Source: Treponema sp. (GTDB lineage Bacteria > Spirochaetota > Spirochaetia > Treponematales > Breznakiellaceae). From it: a stretch of 6,784 nucleotides of DNA. Location: the NCBI GenBank assembly GCA_031255815.1, contig JAIRRU010000235.1:1-6784 (forward strand), in the 5' to 3' direction. Made by a program: the position numbers and the translations under genes. A model generated the notes under the pieces. That model was not told where the DNA came from, did no database searches, and saw only the letters and a program-made list of their open reading frames with translations. Shown one piece after another: positions 1-5,275 of the stretch (positions are counted from its first letter, which is position 1; each line of letters opens with the position of its first letter).

Positions 1-113
1 TGTCCATAATGTAGACACATTATGGACAGACTTCCTTGAAAAACGCATTTTCGCAGCCTTTAGGCGAGAAAATGCAAGGTCTGTCCGCAAAGTAACCGAC
101 TTTGCGGACAGAC
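1..113. repeat. Array of three consecutive hairpin-forming palindromes
   Basis: Hairpin A pairs 1-11 (TGTCCATAATG) perfectly with 18-28, with a 6-base loop. Hairpin C pairs 79-92 (GTCTGTCCGCAAAG) perfectly with 100-113, with a 7-base loop. Both end in the same outer sequence, TGTCC on the left and GGACAGAC on the right, but their inner stem bases differ (ATAATG against GCAAAG) and each keeps full pairing. Hairpin B lies between them and is imperfect: AGAC 28-31 with GTCT 79-82, CCTT 34-37 with AAGG 76-79, GCATTTTC 45-52 with GAAAATGC 68-75, and a small inner stem 56-58/63-65. The block looks like a dispersed palindromic repeat family, not a gene. Hairpin A begins at the window edge, so its left arm may continue outside. 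No T-run follows, so this is not a standard terminator. Confidence 0.75.
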
Positions 114-308
114 ACTAACTAGTATCGTTAATGGCCGCGAAGCTCGCTAAGCGCGCGAACGGAAAAGAACAAGCGGGCCGGGACGCGAATTTTACTTTCT
201 TCTCCGCCGCGAAGGCGGGGGAGAATTCAGGTATGAAACGGAATACCGGACTAAAAGTTCGCGCCGCCCGGCGGCAACGGCCCTTTTCCGGGCGCTTTGC
301 CGGATGTA
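114..308. other. Non-coding stretch without a supported gene
   Basis: Open frames exist on both strands (131-397 on + and 422-192 on -), but neither start has a ribosome site. Their translations are arginine- and alanine-rich without any family resemblance, as expected from GC-rich non-coding DNA. Short GC-rich foldbacks are present, for example TTCTCCGCC near 200-208 against GGCG...GAGAA near 214-225, and 263-267 against 271-275. I see no tRNA, rRNA or known small RNA pattern. Confidence 0.5.
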
Positions 309-338
309 TTGACCGGTACCGCCTGTACTTGCTATTTT
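309..338 (+). promoter_or_regulatory. Possible sigma70-like promoter for the larE-larB transcript
   Basis: TTGACC at 309-314 matches five of six bases of the -35 consensus. After an 18-base spacer, TATTTT at 333-338 matches four of six bases of the -10 consensus. Initiation would fall near 345 and give a leader of about 145 bases before larE. It is the best match seen in the upstream region, but short promoter motifs arise by chance and there is no supporting data. Confidence 0.35.
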
Positions 339-359
339 TAGAGGGAACGGACGGTCTTT

Positions 360-382
360 GGGCGCGGCGCGAAGCGGCGCCC
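360..382 (+). other. GC-rich hairpin in the larE leader
   Basis: GGGCGC at 360-365 pairs with GCGCCC at 377-382. An inner CGC-GAA-GCG stem (368-370 with 374-376) stacks on it, and G366-G367 bulge out. The last three bases, 380-382, are also needed by the terminator-like stem at 380-401, so the two folds cannot form together. That is the geometry of an antiterminator/terminator pair, but a regulatory role is inferred only. Confidence 0.4.
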
Positions 383-409
383 TTCGCTCTCCCATGAAGG
401 GAATTTTTT
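380..409 (+). terminator. Terminator-like stem-loop with T6 run
   Basis: CCCTTC at 380-385 pairs with GAAGGG at 396-401 around a 10-base loop. AA and six T residues (404-409) follow directly. It could end transcripts coming from left of the window, or act as an attenuator in the larE leader if the promoter at 309-338 is real. The stem is only six base pairs and the loop is large, so its strength is doubtful. Confidence 0.35.
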
Positions 410-434
410 CGCGCAATTTCATTTTTTTAACGGT

Positions 435-466
435 TGTTGTTCAGAAATTGAAGTTTCTGAACAACA
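435..466. repeat. Perfect 13-bp inverted repeat just upstream of larE
   Basis: TGTTGTTCAGAAA at 435-447 is the exact reverse complement of TTTCTGAACAACA at 454-466, with a 6-base loop (TTGAAG). It ends 11 bases before the GGGAG ribosome site of larE. It could be an mRNA hairpin in the leader, a dimeric repressor operator, or one copy of a dispersed intergenic repeat. The sequence alone does not decide. It lies inside the open frame that continues upstream of larE, which argues against starting larE at an earlier ATG. Confidence 0.7.
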
Positions 467-489
467 CTGTTGCGGAAGGGAGAACCGTG

Positions 490-1347
490 TTGCCTGAAAC
501 TGCTATTTCTTATTCACCGGATCAGCCGGCCGGCGGAAACCGGCTAATTGACGAAAAGTACAAACGTCTTACCGGCTTGATTTCTTCCCTGGGAAAGGCG
601 GCGGTCGCCTTTTCCGGGGGCGTTGACAGCTCTTTCCTCTGCCACGCCGCGGTCGCGGCCCTGGGGAAGAAAGCGCTGGCGATCACCATTGTTTCGCCCA
701 TGCTTCCCAAGAGCGAGATAGACTGCGCCAGGGACATAGCCCGGCGGCTCGGCATTGAGCATGTCCTTATCGAGGAATCCGAAATTGACGGCCAGGTGGC
801 CGCCAATCCGAAAGACCGCTGTTACCACTGCAAGAAGCTCGAATTCGGCGGGATCATCGAGGCGGCCGGAAAACGGGGGATCAGCGCCGTCCTGGACGGT
901 TCCAACATGGACGACCTGGGGGACTACCGGCCGGGGCTCAAGGCCCTTGAGGAGCTTGGCGTCATCAGCCCCCTCAGGGAGGCGGGGCTTGGCAAAGAGG
1001 AGATCCGGGAGCTTTCCCGGCGTTTCGGCCTTCCCACCTGGGACAAGCCCGCCTTTGCCTGCCTGGCTTCCCGCATACCCTACGGCGAGCGGATAGACCG
1101 GGAAAAACTCTCCCGGGTGGAAAAGGCCGAGGACTACCTCAAGGCCAGGGGTTTCAGGCAGTTCAGGGTGCGTTCCCACGGGGACATTGCCCGCATAGAA
1201 GCCGCCAGGGAGGAACGTTCAAAGTTTTTCAGCGAAGAGCTGCTGGACCAGGTTTCGGCGGCCTTCAAATCCTTCGGCTTTCTCTACGCCGCCTTCGAGT
1301 TGGAAGGCTACCGCATGGGCAGCCTCAACCGGGTATTAGGCGAATAA
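490..1347 (+). CDS. larE: LarE, pyridinium-3,5-biscarboxylate mononucleotide sulfur transferase
   Basis: LarE activates the carboxylates of pyridinium-3,5-biscarboxylic acid mononucleotide with ATP and converts them to thiocarboxylates, the ligands of the nickel-pincer nucleotide cofactor; it is cytoplasmic. The 285-residue protein has the PP-loop SGGVDS at residues 42-47 and the family blocks DGSNMDDLGDYRPG, GLPTWDKPAFACLASRIPYG and GFRQFRVRSHGDIARIE. Cysteines at 111 and 114 (DRCYHCK) plus 191 (FACLASR) form the three-cysteine set known from [4Fe-4S]-dependent LarE. The Lactobacillus plantarum enzyme, as I recall it, has only the single sacrificial cysteine matching 191. The start is TTG at 490, seven bases after GGGAG (478-482); GTG at 487 is equally in frame. 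The open frame reaches back to ATG 358, but that would translate through the hairpins and add residues without family likeness. The stop overlaps larB by one base, so the two are probably translationally coupled. Confidence 0.92.
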   Translation: MPETAISYSPDQPAGGNRLIDEKYKRLTGLISSLGKAAVAFSGGVDSSFLCHAAVAALGKKALAITIVSPMLPKSEIDCARDIARRLGIEHVLIEESEIDGQVAANPKDRCYHCKKLEFGGIIEAAGKRGISAVLDGSNMDDLGDYRPGLKALEELGVISPLREAGLGKEEIRELSRRFGLPTWDKPAFACLASRIPYGERIDREKLSRVEKAEDYLKARGFRQFRVRSHGDIARIEAAREERSKFFSEELLDQVSAAFKSFGFLYAAFELEGYRMGSLNRVLGE

Positions 1348-2039
1348 TGGGCGGCGGGGATTTTTCCGACGACCTGGGCTTCGCGTTCATCGACTCCGGG
1401 CGGCAGGAACGGACCGGCTGCCCCGAGGTGGTGTACTGCATGGGCAAGACCGTGGATCAGTCCGAGCTGATCATGACGCGGATGCGGGAAAAGGGGATCC
1501 CGGTGCTGGGAACCAGGGCCCCGCCGGAGCTTGCCGAGCGGATCGCCAAAAGGTACCCCGAGGCCGAGTACGACGCCACCGCCCGGACTCTGAGGATCGG
1601 GGAGCTTTACCGGGCTGAGGAACGGCAGGGCCTGGTGGCAATAGCCGCGGCGGGCACTTCGGATCTTCCGGCGGCAAGCGAGGCGGCGCGGAGCGCGGAA
1701 TTCTTCGGCAGCAGGGTAAAACTTATCTGCGACATAGGGGTGGCGGGGATACACCGCCTCTTCGCCCGCCTTCCCGAACTGAGGGAGGCCCGGGTGATAG
1801 TCGCCGCGGCGGGCATGGAAGGGGCTCTGGCGGGGGTCATAGCGGGCCTGGTAAGGGCTCCGGTGATCGCCCTTCCCACCAGCGTGGGCTACGGGGCCTC
1901 CTTGGGGGGCCTTTCGGCGCTTCTGGGCATGCTCAACTCCTGCGCGCCGGGCATATCGGTGGTGAACATCGACAACGGTTTCGGCGCGGGCTACCAGGCC
2001 AGCCTGATTAACCGGCTGGGGAGCGCCGCCGGGGCCTGA
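1347..2039 (+). CDS. larB: LarB, pyridinium-3,5-biscarboxylic acid mononucleotide synthase
   Basis: LarB carboxylates C5 of the pyridinium ring of nicotinic acid adenine dinucleotide and cleaves the phosphoanhydride, releasing AMP and the substrate of LarE. The 230-residue protein has the LarB signature GCPEVVYCMGKTVDQ near residues 24-38. A PurE-like core follows, with AAAGTSDLPAA, CDIGVAGIHR, AAAGMEGALAGVIAGL and LPTSVGYG. E158 and C199 are 41 residues apart, the same spacing as E180 and C221 that I recall from the L. plantarum enzyme; that cysteine forms the covalent pyridine adduct. The N-terminus is about 22 residues shorter than in that protein, and reading upstream in frame gives no LarB-like sequence. 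The ATG shares its first base with the last base of the larE stop, so expression likely depends on larE translation. No larC or larA lies within the window. Confidence 0.93.
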   Translation: MGGGDFSDDLGFAFIDSGRQERTGCPEVVYCMGKTVDQSELIMTRMREKGIPVLGTRAPPELAERIAKRYPEAEYDATARTLRIGELYRAEERQGLVAIAAAGTSDLPAASEAARSAEFFGSRVKLICDIGVAGIHRLFARLPELREARVIVAAAGMEGALAGVIAGLVRAPVIALPTSVGYGASLGGLSALLGMLNSCAPGISVVNIDNGFGAGYQASLINRLGSAAGA

Positions 2040-2115
2040 AAGCGGCGCCGGAAGGAACTATTAAAACGCCGCGCGGGAATAACATGCCGTCCGGCCATAA
2101 AATTTGGAGGCTGAT

Positions 2116-4122
2116 ATGGGAAAATGGTGGCTGGAAACGCCCTGGCGGATGATTCAGACGAACCTTCGCCAAACCGACATGGAAGACCTCAACACGGACA
2201 GCTTTGCGGAGGATCTGAAAAGCTTCGGCGCGACGGTACTGCTTCTCAATACCGCGGGCATTATCGCCAGTTATAAAACAAAGCTGAAGTTCCATTTTCA
2301 AAGCGAATACCTCCACGGCGATTCCCTCCAGCAGCTTGTTGATACCTGCCGCAAAGCGGGAATCCGGGTTATCGCGAGGACGGATTTTTCCAAAGTCCGC
2401 CGGCCGATCTTCGAGCAGCACCCTGAATGGGCCTACCGCAGCGCGGACGGCAAAATCGTGGACTACAACGGGGATGTCCACGTCTGTCTCAACGGCGGCT
2501 ACCAGCAGGAGTACATGTACGAAATTGTAAAGGAAGCGATCAGCCAGGTGAACCTGGACGGCCTTTTCTGCAATATGTCAGGTTTCCGGGTAAGGGACTA
2601 CAGTTACAATTACTACGGTATCTGCCACTGCGATTCCTGCAAAAAACTGTTCCGGGAACGTTTCGGGCTGGAACTGCCCGCGGCGGAAGATTTAAACGAT
2701 CCGGTTTACCGGAAATACAGGATCTTTCAGCGGGAATGTGTATCCGGGCAAAACGAGCGTTTATACCGGTATATAAAAAGCATCAATCCCGATCTTGCGG
2801 TAAACGGCTACGATATCCAGCGGATGGAATCCAACACGGAGTATAAACGCCCCCTGCCCCACTGGCAGTACAGCGGATCTTCCAACACCAGGGTTATCAG
2901 GGGAACCGGGGAGCGGGAACTGGCCATTTCCAACACCACCGTTGATTTTATCGGTTTCTTTTACCGCCATGTGGCCGTAAGCCCCGCCATGCAGGAACTC
3001 AGGCTCTGGCAGAACCTGGCGAATCTTGGCGGCCTTGACTATTACCTTATCGGCAGGCTGGATAACCACGAAGACCGATCCGGCTACGCGGGCGTAAAGA
3101 AGGTTTTTCACTTCCACCGGGAGCATGAGGGTCTTTTCAAGGGGCTTAAATCAAAAGCCGAGGCGCTCCTCCTGCGGGCCGAGTTGTTTGTGGACCTGAA
3201 CGAGGAACGGGGCTGGATACGGGCCCTGACGGAGAACCATATCCTCTTTGACGAGATCCGTTTTAGCGAGGCGGATAAGTATTCATTCGGTAAATACCGG
3301 GTAATTATCCTTCCCAATACCCTGAACCTTTCCGCGGGACTGGCCGGAAAGCTGGACGATTTTGCCCGCAAGGGCGGGACGGTGCTCTGTACCGGCGAGG
3401 CCGGCCTAAGGGATGATAATTTTGAAACGCTCCGGAAGCCGATGGTTGAATGTCTGGGGGTAGAGCGGATCAACTATATCCGGAACGACATGGCCTCAGC
3501 AATGCTGCGGCTTTCCGGGGAAGACAAAAAGATCTTCCGGGAATTTACCGATTCGGAAGTAATCGCCTTTGGGGAAAAGTTTGTCTTCGCGGATCTCAAG
3601 CCCGGGGCGGAAAAATGGGCTTCCCTGATACCGCCCCACAACTTCGGCCCTCCCGAGCGCTGCTACTACACCCAGGTAACAGACATTCCCGGCGTTTCCC
3701 GGAATTCCTTTGGAAAGGGATACGGGGTTTTTATCCCCTGGCTTCCCGGGGACTTTTTCTGCGAGGGAGGCTACGAAAACACCCTGCTTTTCATGAGGGG
3801 GGTGCTGTCCGGCCTTTGCGGGTTAACGAACGCGGCGCCGGAACTCAGCCCCCAGGTGGAAGTAAGCGTGGGGGAAAAAACCGGCCTTAGCCTGGTTCAG
3901 CTGGTAAACGCCAGCGGCCACTTCGGGACCAGTTTCTACAAACCCCTGCCAATAAGGGACGCCAAAGTTTCCATTCCCCTGCCCGGGGAACCGGAGTCGG
4001 TGGAAAGCCTCTATAAGCCGGAAAACGTTTCGTATTCGTACCGGGACGGGACGCTCAGTCTTACGGTGAATACCCTGGAGGAATACGAGGGCGTCCTTAT
4101 CCGCCGGGGGCAGGAGCCTTAA
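2116..4122 (+). CDS. Glycosyl hydrolase-like protein (GHL6-type barrel with beta-galactosidase trimerisation-like domain)
   Basis: This 668-residue protein resembles the hypothetical glycosyl hydrolase family 6 group. The N-terminal barrel (about 1-350) shows WRMIQTNLRQTD, the block RTDFSK (88-93), HPEW (102-105), DGLFCNMSG starting at D148, and the cysteine cluster CHCDSC (170, 172, 175) before FRERFG. D148 and E238 (in MESNTEYKR) are candidate catalytic acids by position only. Residues about 390-435 (YRVIILPNTLNLS...GGTVLCTGEAGL) match the glutamine-amidotransferase-like trimerisation domain of beta-galactosidases, and a beta-rich C-terminal domain follows. There is no signal peptide or membrane segment, so it should be cytoplasmic and act on imported oligosaccharides; the substrate is unknown. 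The start is the ATG at 2116, preceded by TTGGAGG (2104-2110) with five bases between; the in-frame TTG at 2104 is part of that ribosome site. It lies 76 bases after larB, so co-transcription is possible but not shown. Confidence 0.8.
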   Translation: MGKWWLETPWRMIQTNLRQTDMEDLNTDSFAEDLKSFGATVLLLNTAGIIASYKTKLKFHFQSEYLHGDSLQQLVDTCRKAGIRVIARTDFSKVRRPIFEQHPEWAYRSADGKIVDYNGDVHVCLNGGYQQEYMYEIVKEAISQVNLDGLFCNMSGFRVRDYSYNYYGICHCDSCKKLFRERFGLELPAAEDLNDPVYRKYRIFQRECVSGQNERLYRYIKSINPDLAVNGYDIQRMESNTEYKRPLPHWQYSGSSNTRVIRGTGERELAISNTTVDFIGFFYRHVAVSPAMQELRLWQNLANLGGLDYYLIGRLDNHEDRSGYAGVKKVFHFHREHEGLFKGLKSKAEALLLRAELFVDLNEERGWIRALTENHILFDEIRFSEADKYSFGKYRVIILPNTLNLSAGLAGKLDDFARKGGTVLCTGEAGLRDDNFETLRKPMVECLGVERINYIRNDMASAMLRLSGEDKKIFREFTDSEVIAFGEKFVFADLKPGAEKWASLIPPHNFGPPERCYYTQVTDIPGVSRNSFGKGYGVFIPWLPGDFFCEGGYENTLLFMRGVLSGLCGLTNAAPELSPQVEVSVGEKTGLSLVQLVNASGHFGTSFYKPLPIRDAKVSIPLPGEPESVESLYKPENVSYSYRDGTLSLTVNTLEEYEGVLIRRGQEP

Positions 4123-4197
4123 TATTATGCCTGGTGCCTTGTTTACACTAAAACCTCTGATAAGCCCGCCAGCTTACCGGGTTGTTGGGAAATTGAG

Positions 4198-4297
4198 CCA
4201 CGAACCACACGAACCTTAGCCGAAAACTTCCCCGGACATCAGAAATCTTGGCAAAGCCAGGGCTATCGGAGTAAAAGTTCGTGGTGTTCGTGTGGTT
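4198..4297. repeat. Intergenic inverted repeat built from CACGAAC-type units
   Basis: AACCACACGAAC at 4203-4214 is the exact reverse complement of GTTCGTGTGGTT at 4286-4297. A second nested pair, CCACGAAC at 4198-4205 and GTTCGTGG at 4277-4284, belongs to the same motif, so each side carries two overlapping or adjacent copies. The 71-base interior includes a small hairpin, CTTGGC 4247-4252 with GCCAGG 4256-4261. It lies between the glycosyl hydrolase and the TraX gene and has no coding potential of note. It looks like a small palindromic intergenic element. Without other copies to compare, I cannot tell whether it is mobile. Confidence 0.65.
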
Positions 4298-4335
4298 AGC
4301 GGCTATCCTTTTATTACTTTTAGCCTAAACAGCCT

Positions 4336-4364
4336 GCCAGGGGCCTGCCGCACTGGCGGTTTTT
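4336..4364 (+). other. Stem-loop followed by T5 directly before the TraX ribosome site
   Basis: GCCAG at 4336-4340 pairs with CTGGC at 4353-4357, and after two bases a run of five T residues (4360-4364) follows. GGAGG begins at 4365. The shape is that of a weak intrinsic terminator placed immediately before translation starts. It could terminate read-through from the upstream gene, attenuate the TraX gene, or be a chance fold. The stem is short and the loop is 12 bases. Confidence 0.3.
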
Positions 4365-4373
4365 GGAGGTTTT

Positions 4374-5225
4374 ATGAGCGAAGCGAAGCAAACTGCTATG
4401 GAAAACGCAAAAAGACAAGACGCGGATCTGAGCCGGCCTCCCTGGCAGATCCTTTCGGGAACCGGCGTCAAGACAGCCGGCATTATCCTTATGGCCATGG
4501 ATCACCTGCACCAAATGTTCATTGTCCAGGGGGCGCCGCACTGGCTGGGCTGGTTCGGCCGTCCGGTGGCGGCGATGTTCCTGTTCATCTGCGCCGAGGG
4601 ATTCTTTTATACCCGCAGTAAGAAGCGGTATATGCTGCAACTCCTGGGGGGCTTCCTCTTTATGACCGTCATGAACCGGATTTTGTCCCTGGCCATGCCT
4701 ATGGAAGAGATAAACCTGATCAACAACATCTTTGGAGCCCTGTTCCTATCCGCCTTTTACATGTGGATAAGCGATTGCATCAAGAAGGGTTTTAAAGAGA
4801 AGAACCCGGTAAAAATACTCCGCGCTATAGGAGGCTTCCTCCTTCCCCTCGTTGTAAGCCTTGCCATGCTCCTGAGCCTGCAAAGCAACAACTGGACCGC
4901 CGCCCTGATCTTCCTCTTTATCCCCAACCCCCTGTCCGTGGAAGGCGGTTTTGTACTGGTCTTTATGGGGCTGGCTTTTTACCTGCTGCGGAAGTACCGG
5001 CTTGCCCAGGCCGCCCTGATTTTGGTTATCGGCGCCCTTACCTGGTACTCCTCAAGGGATTCCGTCCCCGGGGACTTTCAGTGGCTGATGGTTTTCGCCG
5101 TCATCCCCCTGTTCCTTTACAACGGCAAGCGGGGAAAGGGAGGAAAATACTTTTTCTACATCTTTTACCCCGCCCACATCTATCTGCTGTACTGTGTTGC
5201 GTGGTTCATAAGGGGCAGGGTATAG
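4374..5225 (+). CDS. TraX-family multi-pass integral membrane protein
   Basis: The 283-residue protein matches the TraX family, named after the F-plasmid pilin N-acetylase and common on chromosomes with no known role. Family marks are KTAGIILMAMDHLH with D43-H44 at the end of the first membrane helix, GRPVAAMFLFICAEGFFYTRS (62-82) and a C-terminal FYPAH with H268. Several hydrophobic stretches follow one another (about 33-50, 64-80, 86-105, 114-132, 150-168, 190-205, 210-228, 236-252, 261-278), so it should span the inner membrane repeatedly. The N-terminal 30 residues are polar and probably cytoplasmic. The start ATG is preceded by GGAGG at 4365-4369. No conjugation gene is nearby, so a role in pilin modification is not supported here; acyl or acetyl transfer to an unknown acceptor is the reasonable family-based guess. 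Confidence 0.82.
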   Translation: MSEAKQTAMENAKRQDADLSRPPWQILSGTGVKTAGIILMAMDHLHQMFIVQGAPHWLGWFGRPVAAMFLFICAEGFFYTRSKKRYMLQLLGGFLFMTVMNRILSLAMPMEEINLINNIFGALFLSAFYMWISDCIKKGFKEKNPVKILRAIGGFLLPLVVSLAMLLSLQSNNWTAALIFLFIPNPLSVEGGFVLVFMGLAFYLLRKYRLAQAALILVIGALTWYSSRDSVPGDFQWLMVFAVIPLFLYNGKRGKGGKYFFYIFYPAHIYLLYCVAWFIRGRV

Positions 5226-5275
5226 GAGGCGCGCGGGGCCCGCAAAGCAGGCGGCCCTGGCAGAGGCCGGGTTCT
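5226..5275. other. GC-rich gap between convergent genes, possible bidirectional terminator
   Basis: Two competing foldbacks share this gap: GGGCC 5236-5240 with GGCCC 5253-5257, and GGCC 5253-5256 with GGCC 5265-5268. Neither has a proper T-run on either strand, so I call this only a possible transcription end for the TraX gene and the DHH gene, which meet here tail to tail. Confidence 0.25.

Noticed and set aside
1..113. CRISPR-like array at the left end
   Set aside because: The repeats are inverted hairpins with differing stems, not direct repeats with regular spacers, and no cas gene is present.
118..124. ACTAGTA at 118-124 repeated at the right end of the window (6778-6784) as possible attachment or boundary repeats
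   Set aside because: Seven bases is too short for significance over this distance and no integrase or mobile element lies between.
131..397. 88-residue plus-strand open frame in the left non-coding stretch
   Set aside because: No ribosome site before the start, arginine/alanine-rich composition, no family resemblance, and it overlaps the probable promoter and two hairpins.
192..422. 76-residue minus-strand open frame in the same stretch
   Set aside because: No ribosome site, low-complexity basic tail, and it runs through the terminator-like stem; typical chance frame in GC-rich DNA.
358..489. Earlier ATG start for larE
   Set aside because: It would translate through the GC-rich hairpin, the terminator-like stem and the perfect palindrome, add about 44 residues unlike the family, and ignore the ribosome site at 478-482.
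340..489. A known riboswitch class upstream of larE
   Set aside because: I could not match the conserved bases of any class I know, including the nickel/cobalt one; only generic hairpins are visible.
544..1179. 211-residue minus-strand frame opposite larE
   Set aside because: It is the complement of a strongly recognisable gene; GC-rich codons leave the opposite frame open. The translation has no motif of its own.
2040..2115. Promoter or terminator between larB and the glycosyl hydrolase gene
   Set aside because: No convincing -35/-10 pair or stem with a T-run was seen in these 76 bases; only the GGAGG ribosome site is supported.
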